Positions 34,690 through 46,708 of a stretch of DNA of 64,000 nucleotides are shown here, piece after piece; the stretch's first letter is position 1, and each line of letters starts with the position of its first letter. This stretch comes from Cheiracanthium punctorium (Eukaryota; Arthropoda; Arachnida; Araneae; Cheiracanthiidae): positions 1 through 64,000 of the forward strand of contig JAWZYV010013147.1 of assembly GCA_038373885.1 (NCBI GenBank), written 5' to 3'. The notes under the pieces are model-generated. The model made no database searches. It saw only the letters and a program-made list of their open reading frames with translations, and was not told the DNA's origin. The position numbers and the translations under genes were made by a program.

Positions 34690-35324
34690 GTAACATTCAT
34701 TTTGTTGAATATAACGATTAAATTCTTTAATGTTAAATTTGGGGGGGGGGAAATCTAGTTTGCAGTATTATTTAACTACTTTATGTATGTTTAAATTTTA
34801 TTTTTATGCAACATTTGATGAATATTCTTTCCTCTATAAATAAAACTTTAAGTTTTTAGAGTTAATTACTTTTTATTATACTGTACACTCTTTTGTGTAG
34901 CTTAAAAGTAAATGCATAGTGTGAAACAAGTCATATTACAACATAATAAGACAGTATCATTTTTCTAACTTTTATAACATTTGATTACTATTATAAGTAC
35001 TGAGTGCCTGTAATAAAAGTTAACATTTGTGAGGAGTTAGTAGCAAAAACTAAGCAGAAAATTATGAAAAATGGGTACTGGTATAATAAGATGATAGGAA
35101 TTTTAATTGACAATATGTAAAGTACAGTGTAACCTCAGTATCTCAAAAACCTAGATATCTCAAATAAATATGTTTCCTCTTACAAACTGATCCCTTTTTA
35201 TTTCACCTCATAATCTCGAAAACTCGGTTACTCAAGTTTTTTCAGTGCGACCTTCGAGTTCAAGGTACAGAGGCTATATACTGTATTTCATTCTTAAAAG
35301 AAATTGATTTTTCCCTTCACTAGC

Positions 35325-36164
35325 CAGAGGCACCGGAAAAGATTTTTTTCTGAGGGGGAAGCTGATTTTTTGCTGGGGGGGGGGGGGGGGGAGGTGTGCA
35401 AGATGATATGTTGTTTGATAAGTTTATAAGAGCCCTGTCCTTTAATGGTCATAGTTATTGTTCTGACCTCTGAGCGTCAGCCGGACTCTGCAGTCACTCT
35501 GTACCCGTTAACACACAATTGAAATATTGTTGCAATCCCAAAAATTTGATAGATCAGTTTTGATCTTCCTTATCTTCTAACATACTACTATTGTCACAAG
35601 CCTTATGTGAGCAAATGGAGCCTTAAGTATTACCAGATTTATGTGCACATTTTGTCCTTCAACGATTTTATCATTACCATTCCGATTTCCCAATACTACT
35701 GTTGATTATGGCAGAGGCTGCCCATGGATTCTGGAGACACTTCCTTCAATATACACTATTATCATTGTAATCCCTATGTTTTAATAAATGGGGTTTAAAT
35801 TGCTGCCCAAATCAATCTTTCAACACACTATTATTGAATCTACAATATCATATTCTATGCTATTGTTGCTAAGGGCAGGGGGTGCTTGAAGGATTGAAGT
35901 GTACCTACCCACTTTGTAGGCTTGGCTATTTTGTGATTTTGTCTGTATTTATGAACTTCCTTGTTCTTCAAAAAACACATTTTACTCGATCTATTATGCA
36001 AAAATTGGTTGATGATGTATCAACAAATTTTCGATAAATTCTGGGTTTCAAAGAGTGCGTGTGTGGTGGGGGAGAGGACAAAAAGTATACTTACCCTCAT
36101 CACAAAATCTGGGGGGGATCCTCACTACAAAATCTCAAGTGCCCCCTCGGTTCCGGCACCAATG
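35325..36164. mobile_element. 840-bp hAT element with perfect 8-bp TSD
   Basis: TCACTAGC flanks both ends (35317-35324 and 36165-36172). The terminal repeats CAGAGGCACCGGAA and, inverted, CATTGGTGCCGGAA agree at 10 of 14 positions, and both ends contain G/C tracts. There is no transposase frame, so it is non-autonomous. Confidence 0.83.
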
Positions 36165-36479
36165 TCACTAGCTGAAGTTATTTACAGTGAAAGCAATTTT
36201 ATATTTTTGCCCTTTTTCTTTTTATGTTAAGAGGGTTAGTTACTTCCAAACTTACCTATTCATGTTTGTTTTGGCAGTTTGATATCTGTTTCAGTCTTTT
36301 ATGATGCAATGAATTTTATCATTTATCTCATAAGAGATTCATGAAATTAGTATTTGACTATGCAAGTGCTTGGTGCCCTTGCTTTTAATACATTTTACCA
36401 AAGTTATTTTAACTGTTCTTATCCGAAACTTGACGATATACTGGGTGAAACCCCACATTATAATCTCTACTTTCCTGCA

Positions 36480-36776
36480 GCGTATTAATTTTCTTCATTT
36501 GTTGTGAAGTGTGTGTTCCTGCCATGCATCTGGATGGGAGGCCCCATCCAGATGTCCTCGACTCTTTTTTATCTACGTTTTACCTTCCTACAATTTGCTC
36601 TTATTGTTTTTAGGTTTCTTAGATTTTAACATTACTTGTTTTATACAATACCTTTTTACCTGTAAAAGGCCTTGTTTTAATATTTTGCACCTCGTATTTA
36701 ATATTTTACACATTGTCTGGCACAGTATGTCCTTTTTGGACCTTGTGCCATTAAACATCAACCAACCAACCAACCA
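36480..36776 (+). mobile_element. 3' end of a non-LTR retrotransposon
   Basis: The segment ends GGACCTTGTGCCATTAAACA followed by a short (CAAC)n run, a tail common in arthropod Jockey/I-type LINE 3' ends. It includes a perfect hairpin at 36527-36554. The coding part is absent or unrecognisable. Confidence 0.6.
36527..36554. repeat. 12-bp perfect hairpin
   Basis: CATCTGGATGGG pairs exactly with CCCATCCAGATG around an AGGC loop. It sits upstream of the LINE 3' tail and could be part of its RNA recognition structure. Confidence 0.75.
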
Positions 36777-38042
36777 GCTTGGTGCCCAGCAAATAAGACC
36801 CTAATGACCCTCAAAATCAAAATTACTAGAAGGGAGCAGCAAACAGCATATTTATTATGAAAGCTGTAAAAATTTAAACAGAAGTATTGAACTAGTAGTT
36901 ATAAAAGCCACTAACAGATGGTGCAGTAATCACATGCCTCTATAAACTCCCGACCAAACTCCTAGTGACTACTTTCTATGAGGCAAATTGAAAGACACTG
37001 TCAAGTAAACACATCGCACCATGCTGGACGAGCTTGTATTGTCGATTTGTGTGGCATGTAAATCCATTTCTATCGAGATATTTTATGCTTTGATGACAAA
37101 ATTTATTATTCGTTTGCACCACCTCTATACTCAGTGTTTCAAAATAGATGTTAAAGTGATTATCTTTCAAACTGTTAATGATCAAAAGTACTTTCAATTA
37201 GGAAAGTTCACCAAATAAATAGTAGCTTTTCGATATGACAATTTTTTTATAAGGCACTGTATGCATATTAAAATACAAAGTTTAATTTTTATACAATCCC
37301 TTATTTTCCGTCACTGATACTTAGAAAAATGTTGGTCTGTGTTTAAGAAAATCAACCCATGTATAAGAGAAATAGTTAACAAGATATTTAATTTTAAAAG
37401 TGACAATTTATGTCACTTTACCTTCTCTGTTAACATTCGTTTTCAGGGAAAAAAATCTTTAGGGGATCAACTATGAGTTGATAAAAGCTAAATGATGATC
37501 CCTTTGTTTGAAAAGGCATTTAAACACATTCAAATGTATGAAATTAATAGGCACAATTTTACCTGAACTGATAGGTACTGTATTATGAAATTATCGATCA
37601 TTTAGTCTTTTAGGGGGTCATCCACTAATTATGTCATGCTTCTAGAGAAGAAATTTCCAATAGAGAATGACAAAGTAATTGGGTATTACTTCGTCAGTAC
37701 TCAAAAGTGTACGATAGCTGAAGTGTGAATGTCCTGCATTTTGGCCTGGCCTATTGTGCAGATGTCGATGTAACAGTCTCGAGTTCTGGTTGGTTCTTTC
37801 CAGATATTACATGAATATGCATTAGAACCACCTTAAAAAGTTCTCCTACCAAATGGCGGCTCCTGGCCAAATTTTCAGAGAGGGGCATTGGGCTTTTCAG
37901 ATAGGTCTATAAATTGTTCAGAATGCAAATTGAACATGTAAAATTGGGCTATGAATTTGAACTTGTGAAGTTTGAGGGGGGGGGGGCTGGAACATACCTT
38001 GCTCTGACCAAGGTTCCCCTATCTTTGGCAGATAACCCTTGC
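36777..38042. other. Intron without recognised genes
   Basis: AT-rich sequence with scattered G-tracts, for example near 37976-37986. No coding signal or clear element ends are seen. Confidence 0.4.
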
Positions 38043-38189
38043 CAAGGATGTAGCGAGAAACAAATTTCGGGGGTGCCCAAAAGGTGATAAAGGTAGAACA
38101 TCACAAAAATGCTTTACTTATAGACATCTTATTAACAAAAATCCAAAATTTCGGAGCGTGCCCAAGCCTCTAGGGAACCTCTCCTGACT
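38043..38189. mobile_element. Decayed hAT MITE related to 57023-57189
   Basis: CAAGGATGTAGCGAGAAACA and the following GGGGGTGCCCAAAAGGTGA parallel the young MITE in the LINE (CAAGGACGTACCCAG...CCAAAAGGTGA). The right end is diverged to CTATGCCCCTG. No reliable target duplication was found. Confidence 0.6.
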
Positions 38190-38922
38190 ATGCCCCTGGC
38201 CCTTTCATAGCTATGCCATAGCACAGCACAACAATTAACTAGAAACTGCCAAACATGCATTATAGGAAAATTCGAGCTAAAATATGATTTTCAGGAGACA
38301 AATGTAGCTGTCGAATGACCACTGACATAAATATCAGTTGAAAAGTAATTTTATTTTGTCTCACTCTTAAGACATCCCCTTAGTATTTGGCAAATGCTAA
38401 AATTTTTAACTAGCGATATCTTGGTAACTATTCCACACAGAAGCATGGGATTTTTTTATTTACCTTCTTAGACAAAGAGCAACATTTTCCCAAATATAAG
38501 TCATAGAAAAGGATGGACCGTGTAAAAATTAAATTTTGTATTTTAATATGTATATAGCCCCTAGTAAAAAATTGCCTTATCTGAAAACTACTCTTTATTT
38601 GATGAATTTTTCTAATTGAAATTAGGTTTCAATCACTTACAGTTTAAAAGATATCTTTATCATTTGTTTTGAATCACCCGGTGTGTTGGAAGTTGGACAT
38701 TTTGAAAAAGATTGTGTTGTGACTTCTTGCAGAGAAAGAGTTTATACTTATTCATGATGATCATCAATTAATTTTGACGTACAGCACAATCTGTTAGTGA
38801 CTATTGTAACTACCACTTCAAAACTTCTGTATAAAGTTTTTACAGCTTATATAACAAACATACCATTTGCTGTATTCTTCTATTGATCTGTGTTTTTGAG
38901 ATTTTTAATTCTGAATTCAGGT

Positions 38923-39086
38923 GAGGGGTGTAGCCAAGGGGAGGTTAGGGGAGTCATAACCTCCCCCATGAGAAATTTTTTGCCATACAAAATGTATATT
39001 CTTCACTACATTATCACACACATGTATACATATATATGAGTTGTAGTCGTAACCCCGCCCATGAAAAATTTCTGGCTACGCCCCTG
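38923..39086. mobile_element. hAT MITE, second copy of the 10249 family
   Basis: The interior (GAAATTTTTTGCCATACAAA and the ATTCTTCACT segment) matches 10249-10432 closely. Flanks are ATTCAGGT and ATTCAGTG. The surrounding sequence (38755-39120) is itself a relative of 27952-28140, which lacks the MITE and supports the insertion point. Confidence 0.75.
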
Positions 39087-39756
39087 ATTCAGTGTGTTAT
39101 TTTCTGAACACCCTGTAAATATTGTGATATGCACTAAAGTAGAATGTGTCAGTAAACTCATATTTTTATCAGAAAAGCATTTAAGTTGTAGTTTATGAAG
39201 TCTGGCTGACATAAGAAAACCTTTGTCAATTTGTCATATGTTCATGTGTTGTGTGATAAACAAGTTGAAGGGAGTGTACTAAAATAGAACAATGATGCGC
39301 ACATTGTGTCATGTTATGGGTTTAGGACATGAGAACAGGGGCGATAATAATCTAAAAATTCCGAGAATTTGATGCAATCTGTTCTGAAAATTTGGGGCAG
39401 TTTAATCTAAAAGTGTGTTCTATGCCATTTGGGGGGTGGGGTGAGTTATGTAATAAAAATCTGCAACAAGTTATTTTAAAGCTTACAAGAATGAAAGAAA
39501 TTTGCTGTATATATCTTGTCTCTGTACTTAGCAATACCTGCGCAACACAGCATAGCACTTTCTGCGGCTGTAAATTTCCTCTTTATCCCTTTAAAAAAAC
39601 TGCATGCCTTTGACAATCATAAAATTACTTGCAGATGAAACAAACGCAACATGTACATGGCTAGCTGAAGAATAAATGCATTATAGTAAGTAATAAAGCT
39701 ACTAATCTCAAAAGATCCCCTCCCCCTAAAAATAAAATCTTACTTCTGCTTAGCAG

Positions 39757-40060
39757 TTGGCAAGAGTACCAACAGCATTTGAAAGATCGCAAATTGGATC
39801 AGTCAAATTCTCAAAATTCAAGTCAGAAGGCTGGAGTAAGCATTGAAAATATGTTACAGAATAAAACAACTTGCAGCAAATTTGACCAAGAAGATTTTAA
39901 TTTGCAATCTCTCCCCCGGGATGATGATTTAAAAGAATCTGAAGCTGTAGATTATCCAAATTTTTCTGAGGAGGAGCAAACCAAGGTACAGAGTAAAGCT
40001 GTGAATAACAAAAGGACAGCTACAGAACTGCTGCAACAGAAGCCAAAAAAAACAAGCTAA
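39757..40060 (+). CDS. Possible terminal exon of an unrecognised gene
   Basis: After a good acceptor (TACTTCTGCTTAGCAG) the frame reads WQEYQQHLKDRKLDQSNSQ, then a hydrophilic Glu/Ser/Lys-rich stretch with LPRDDDLKESEAVDYPNFS, to a basic end TATELLQQKPKKTS and TAA. Residue composition looks like a genuine disordered C-terminus, and AATAAA occurs at 40396. The acceptor phase (two bases needed upstream) does not fit SERAC1 exon f, so it is not an alternative SERAC1 end. It could be a nested gene, a processed pseudogene or a captured exon. I do not recognise the family. Confidence 0.42.
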
Positions 40061-41066
40061 ACTATCTTCTTTTTTCAATTCAAGATCCGAATAATATCCA
40101 TCTTGTGCCAGAAATGTTTATATCAATGTTTATGTATATAATTTTACGTATGTAATGTGAAATCAGGATTTGTTTAAAGATTTGACTATTTCAATTAAAA
40201 AACAAGCATATTTTTCAAATTTATTTGAACTAAAGATACTTCAATTGAAAAACCTCTTGTATCAGCATATTTTTCAAAAGTTCTTTTTTTTCCCCCCTTC
40301 ATAATAACAATCAAGAGACTACAATTTAGGAGGTAATTATAACTTTCTAATTGTGTAAGGGATTTTGATAAGGAATGTGTTTTAAATATATTTACAATAA
40401 AAATGTAACTTTGTAAAAATGTTAAATATTTGAATTTTTTTGTTAGATTTGGGGGGGGGGGGGGAGGAGAGACATGTGTAGTTTCAGAAAATTTCATATG
40501 CTCTTAAGAAAATTTTTACTTAAGTCCACTATCATCCCTGCATGAGAATTTCATGACTTATGTAAATCATGGTGCACTATTAACTATAACCGGTTAACTA
40601 TATTAATTTTCTTGTCTGTCTGTAAGTTGGTGCTTTCACAGCTATTGAAGGGTGGACCCTAGATAGCCTGCTACTAATGACTGCTCTGGAAGTTTGTCAC
40701 TTTCTTTCATATTTTAAAAGGGAGTTCACGAGGAGAAAAAGGTTAGAAACTACTGCTGTATTTGATTAAAAATATATGTTTCAACCTGTCTGACTCTTAA
40801 ATTAATGAAAGTATCACAATAAAACAAATAATAAAAGGCACTCCATTATTTAAAATACATACATATTTTTAGAAAGATGTCACCTGTAAGAGAACACTCG
40901 TTATTCATTTAATTTTTGTCAATTTTAGATAAAGTATACATTTTGCTTTTTTGAGATTTATTAGATCTTGGAGATTTATTTTTCACCTTTGTAGTGTATT
41001 TCAAAATATTTGGTTAACCTCAGTACTTTACATTTGATGTATTATTATTTTTTTTTCTTTTTGAAG
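40061..41066. other. Intron with possible 3' UTR of the orphan exon
   Basis: The AT-rich sequence includes AATAAA at 40396-40401 and a G-tract near 40451-40463. Nothing else was recognised. Confidence 0.35.
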
Positions 41067-41220
41067 GTTGGATTGGCATTCTGTCAGAGTGGAAAAATTC
41101 TCCTTATGTAAATATTAACTTACCTGCTGCTAAGGCACTTGCTAATTTAGATAAAGATGACATTCCCCATCCAATATATGAAGATAGTATCTACATTTTG
41201 AGTCCTCTGTGTCGTCTAAG
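41067..41220 (+). CDS. SERAC1: SERAC1 exon g (end of armadillo-like region)
   Basis: The acceptor is TTTTTGAAG after a T-rich tract. The product is WIGILSEWKNSPYVNINLPA followed by AKALANLDKDD and YEDSIYILSPLCR, matching human GWVSIMAEAMKSP...A-R-ILANLD...Y-x-x-GVYVLHP. The donor is AG|GTGTTG, which has GT but a weak consensus. Phase is correct, since the two leftover bases make Ser with the first base of exon h. Confidence 0.94.
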
Positions 41221-41842
41221 GTGTTGTATGACATTTTTATATATAAATATCAGCAGAAATGGGTTTGATTCTACATTCACCAATAGATGCAGTGATTTTA
41301 ACAGTCAGATGAGCTTCAATTAATTGAGTGTTTGAGAAAAGGGGGGGGGGCTAGAGTGAACAGTACTGAGAGATATTAAATAAGTTTTCTGTCCAGAGCT
41401 CTGCAGAACAACATCAAAGGTGATGATGAAGATAATACACACACGAAATTTGTGTAGTTCCTAATTTTGTGAATTTCACATGTGTATTATTTTTGTTATC
41501 ATCCTTGATTATGTGTGGCAGTTCTAGTCAAAGTGTTAAAAATGCTTCTTTTGCTTATGAACCAGTTTTCTAACCTGGGAAGCTTCAGTAAATCTGAGAC
41601 TGAGAAAAAACTTAAGAATTTCATTTTAAATAACTTGCAAGGACAGGACACTACATTCTAATTAACAATTCAAATTAAATTTAGTTGAAAATTAGTTCAT
41701 AAGATGTGTAATAATCAATGCAAAATGTAATCCCAATATATAGGTATTCTCAAGAATTCACAAGCTAATCTATGCAAAATCAGTGTATAAAATATAGTTA
41801 GTCTATTGCCTTGGATAAAAATTTGAATAACTGTAACATAAT

Positions 41843-41897
41843 GGATTCAGGTATCAGTCTGCTGATCAGAAGATGTTGAGTTCGAGTCTGGGCTGGG
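41843..41897 (+). pseudogene. tRNA-like sequence (tRNA pseudogene or SINE head)
   Basis: TGGATTCAGGTATCAGTCTG is followed by an anticodon-arm-like CTGATCAGAAG and a B-box-like GAGTTCGAGTCTG at roughly the right spacing. The acceptor stem does not pair, so it is not a functional tRNA. It could be the head of a tRNA-derived SINE. Confidence 0.45.
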
Positions 41898-42196
41898 AAA
41901 ATCTTAACTCCTTTACTGGATTATTTAATTTAATGATAGTATAAAATTAATTCTAAATGTTGTTTCATATGAATTTATATTTAAAATTTACTCTTTAAAA
42001 TATTATCTTGTGTCTTGAACTCTGCTGGTACTTTTCTTTAAATTTGATCGATTATAATTAACTGCTAAAATGTTTTGATTTCTAAATCCATTCATGAAAG
42101 TTATATTTCAATTTGTTGTTATAAACAAATCACATGCTCATTTTTTTTTCACAAATAATTTTATTTTATATCAATAACTTTTTTTTTTTTTAATAG

Positions 42197-42359
42197 CCAG
42201 AGAGATATTTCAGCTGATATTATTTTTGTCCATGGCATGCATGGAGGGACATTTTGGACATGGCGGCAACATGATACACAAAAGATTAAATCTACTGAAC
42301 AAAACAAAGACCCACATTATATTGCTACTTCAAAACAATACAGTAGTTGTTGGCCTAAG
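42197..42359 (+). CDS. SERAC1: SERAC1 exon h (start of hydrolase fold, oxyanion loop)
   Basis: The acceptor is a T-tract plus TTTAATAG, and the donor is AAG|GTATAA. The product starts SQRDISADIIFVHGMHGGTF and continues WTWRQHDTQKIK to YSSCWPK. ADIIFVHG is the first strand of the alpha/beta-hydrolase core, and the HGMHGG turn is the expected oxyanion-hole loop. TWRQ and CWPK are SERAC1 signatures. It ends in phase 0. Confidence 0.96.
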
Positions 42360-42539
42360 GTATAAATGACAATTTTTATACATTTGTTTATTTATAGAAT
42401 AGCAAGGGATACTGATAGAGAATATTTTGCATAAAAAATAACTACTCTTTATTTAATAAGATAATCATTGTTTATGTGTTGCATTAGAATGTTACTATTT
42501 ATATAAATATAACCCTCTGTATTTTATCTCAGTACATTC

Positions 42540-43310
42540 TGGTTCAAATATACTGGTGTCCAATTAAGGTCGCAAACACGAAATCTCTGATAACTGAAGA
42601 AATATTTGTTTTATTGTTACAAAATTTGGCACAGATATATGCTATCACAGTAAAAAGCATATAGCAACATAGCAATATAAAAAAAGGTGAACAGTTAGTT
42701 AATATACAGATTGTATCGGAAATAGTCTAATCATAATTCATCATATCTTGGGAAAAGGTCCATCTAATGTGGAGTGTGGCCACCATGCATTGTTAAGCTG
42801 TAAGATTCCCAATGGTCCCAATACTACTAATGAGGTCAGTGAGAAATGCTTGTGACATTAAATCCCATTCTTGAAAAAGTAAGACTATCACCTGTAGGTC
42901 CTGGTAGAGGTGTGAATGTCAAGCAATGGCTTTTCCTAGACCATTGTAAATATGTTCTATAGAATTGAGATCTGGAGACTTGGCAGGACAGATCATGCAG
43001 CGAATATTCTCTTCTTCAAGAAAATAATCAACAATGTGAGCTGTGTCTGACCTGACATTATCATCAATAAAAAGAAAGTCTGTTCCTGCAACATCCTAGA
43101 AAAACCTCACATAGCCATCAAGGACCTCATGTCCATAGTGCTGTGTGATGACACAACCCAAATAAGTCATGCAGTAGTGTACGATTGCCCAATAGGATTC
43201 CACCTCTGATAAGGATTCCCCTGTCACAGAATTGGACAATTTCCTTTGTGTCAGAGAAATGGTAGAGTGAACTACGTGTTTTTAGAAAGAGTCAACTATG
43301 TCAGACATTA
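42540..43310 (-). pseudogene. Tc1-like transposase relic
   Basis: On the minus strand FLFIDDNVRSDTAHIVDYFL is followed by CPAKSPDLNSIEHIYNGLG at the proper spacing for a DD34E catalytic core, with a downstream block ending near AMHGGHTP. Frames change several times and stops are present. A candidate terminal repeat lies near 42555 (ACTGGTGTCCAATTAAGG). Confidence 0.75.
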
Positions 43311-43311
43311 A

Positions 43312-46300
43312 GGGCCGTATTCACCAAACTGTGAGTAACCCGTCATAGCTCCGAGAGCTGAGTAACTTGCATGGCCAGTTTGTCTCAGAGACAGCTGAAA
43401 AACGGTATTCACCAGCTTATTTTAACCCAAGGTTACCTGGCTCTAGAGTTATCTCAAACAAATGCACCCAGCTTTGGAAGCTCATTTGTGATTGGTCAGA
43501 ATAATGATTGCATGAAGAGGTGAACTAGGTTTAATGTTCGAGAGATCAAACCCAGATCCCACCACACACTTCCTTCATGATATTTAATTTTGTTTTTATG
43601 CAAACTGCAGATTAAAACTAGAGGTCAAAATTTAGAAAATTTGCAGGTGGCCAGTGGCCACTCGCATGTTTTTGAGTATTGCACAACTTACATACAATAT
43701 AGTTTAATAAAGATGCGCAGTTAATATAAGTAATAAGAAAAGATTTCTTAAAATATACATCTAAATCTTCTACTAAAAAAAATATTACCTGCCAGTATAT
43801 ACAGAGTGTCCCAAACACACTGACTTAGTGTTTTATTCCTTAAATATTGATCATAGACACGTACAATAAATCACAAAGTTATATAAGGGACAGAATTTCA
43901 AGTGTTGATTAACATTTTCAGAACATTAAATCTAATTAAATAATTTTTTTTTTATGCGGACCCCATACACAAATATTCCCAGTTAGTAAAATGACCCCTT
44001 ACATTAAATAGGTGATGTACAAAATTTCAACCTTTTTATTTTCAGAATTTCAAACTTTTCAGCCTTTCATCCTTTTTTTCTGGCTACGACCTTGCGTTTG
44101 TCAAAAGTATTTCTTTGTAGTGCCCCCCTACTACCACTCTTTAAAACGCATGGCGCCCGATAACCTTTCAGCAATTGGCACCCCTTTACTCTGGTATGTC
44201 CATGTTTTCACTGGAAAACTTGCCATTCCCCCTGCCCCTTCCGTTACAGGGATCATCGCAATCAAGATTATCGATCGTTTTACGGGCCCCTTTACAAAAC
44301 ACTTTCTATTAAAATGATACCGTAACAAAAATATGATCGATTGAAATGACCCTTAACTGAACACGATGTATAATTGTTCCTTCACAAAATTCCAAGCAAC
44401 GCAATCAGACATTTATCGTAAATGAAAACCGATAAAATTTCCTTTTAAAAATAAGTTACTTTTTTCCTAATAGAGATGCTTATCAGAATCAGAGAGTGAC
44501 AGACATCGCTTTTTCATTTCATCTGTTTTCTTTCGTTCGCGTAACTCAAAAACAGGCACCTCTGGGATGTTTATTTTCACCTACTCTAGCAATAAAAACT
44601 GCAATCTCTGGAACATAACACTTTCAGTTGGGGGTAAGAAAGGGATTCAAAATAACTTCACCGTCTATCCTACAATGTGGGTGTTATATTTGATAATTAT
44701 TTCACAATCATAATTCTAGACTTCAGCTTTTTAGTGAAAACTGTCAGTATAAATAATGGCAGCTTCTGTAGTTTATAACTGGCTGTTTTGCGCACTTGCA
44801 AGTTTTTGTTTTTAATGATTGCTTAGTATAATCATTATCTGGCCTTCCAACTTCAAATTATCTATAGTTATTAAAGATATTTACAAACCATTAGGGAGTT
44901 ACGGATTCATTTAGAAATGAAAAGCGCCTTTTTGCGAGTTAAATTGCGCGACTTCATGACGTCCATTGATCTGAATTTATGTGTTGGACTATAAGAAATG
45001 AACGCTTAGGAATAAACTTTAATCATTTTGAGATTGCACCAAACCAGTTCTGAATATTTTCTATATGGTACACAAAATTGCCTTTTTGCAAGAACAAAGT
45101 ATCCCTACTTTTAAATCCCCCGCAGCTGTATTTGCATACTCCATTGGTCTTTGTTCATAACGAACATTGTTAATTTTCGGCGATGGATAGCTGTCATCAA
45201 CTTTATGCTGGGCATAAGCCTTATTATGCCGGAATAAATCTTGAAATATTTATTTATTTTATTTTTTGGTATTAATAGGTCACAAGAAAAGAATTTATAA
45301 ATGAATGCTCGCCACTCTTCGGATTTTTGTTCTCAGAAACAGAGCCCTTGCAAAAACAAAAAAGTGCAGGTGTCGGCTTCAAACCACAATCTTACGCATT
45401 GTCATAATCCCCGTTTGAAAATTTTCAGGACAGATGATTACTTTTGCTAATTGGTCAAGTGGTACTAATATCCTTTATCAATGATCCTGCACCCCCCCTC
45501 CTCCCCGCCATGCCAACATCGATCTTGGAGTTTAGTGGACTCCTGTCAACAACATCTGTTTTAACGCCCCGTTTCTGTTTTACTTTCAATTCATAAAAAT
45601 GTTGTGAAAAAAAGGAAAGAGTGAGGAAATGAATTGTGGCGACTGGTACATAAAATTGCAGTCTCCTTTTTTTCAAAAATACAGTCACCGCGTGGCAAGT
45701 GGCAACCCTTAATTTTGACCTTAAATTAAATTAGCTTTATTATAAAAAAATACACTGATAAAACAATTAATACAAAATTACAGCCATTATTTTTCATAAA
45801 TAAAATTATGAATTTTATGCCTGTTATATTCTCTTCAAATTCAGGAATTTTCATATTTTTTAACACACAAAAATTAATGTAAGCAGTTTTGATGTTTTTC
45901 TTTTTGAGGTACTTTATATATTATACATAGAATATGTATGTCTTTAAAAAATTGTATGATACTGAAGCATATTGTTTTTTTTTTTTTTTGTCACATTTGT
46001 GTGAAAAATTGTTAATTTGCTATTCCCAAGTACAGTACACTACAATCAGACAAAAATGTTTAACCCCTCAACAACACTTTTTTTTTCATCATTTACACCT
46101 AAATCATTAATCCCTTCAATGTAAATATTTTTATCCCATCTCTTTAGTAGATCCACAGTGCTCTGGCCAAATCGCCCCTCATCTATGGAATAATAGAGAA
46201 AAGAAAATAAATAGGAAAGATCAGAATTTACTAACTTATTTTCCGCATAAAAAATAATTAAGAAAATAAAACGTTCAAATCAGAAAAAAGAGGGAATGGA

Positions 46301-46708
46301 AAAGCAAAAACCAAGATAAATCCGACAGTTGGTGCCTGCAGTCTCTACGGCAAAAAAAGCACAGTCATTCTCCAGAGTTTTTGAAAACATTGTACAAAGA
46401 TTTTTGATCACTTTTGGCTACATTTACAGCTTGATGGGTGGTTTCCATCTGTTAAAACACAACATATTCAATTATTTGCAAATTTTTGGGATTTTCCAAA
46501 CCTATAAAAACAACCCTTGAATCAGGCATGTTTACAAACCAGAGTCAACCCTCTGAAATTGTGGGGTTAGAATTTGTACCTGGAGTCAGGGTTAAATGTT
46601 GGGGTAATCCTTGTTTTTTGCTTCGTGAATACCATTTTCTCACTAACCCTTGAAGTAGCTTGCTTTCCTGAGTTAACTCCAGGGTTTAAAGTTTGGTAAA
46701 TACAGCTC
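43312..46708. mobile_element. Possible Harbinger-like TIR-bounded region
   Basis: The left end GGGCCGTATTCACCAAACT and right end AGTTTGGTAAATACAGCTC (inverse GAGCTGTATTTACCAAACT) match at 15 of 19. Nearby sub-terminal words (GGTTA, CTCTAGAGTTA / AGTTAACTCCAGGG) also recur inverted. There is no convincing target duplication and no transposase. The interior of 3.4 kb contains GC-richer stretches (44040-44320, 45470-45560), a TACAGAGTGTCCC end near 43798 and T/A tracts, so it may be a composite. Confidence 0.4.
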
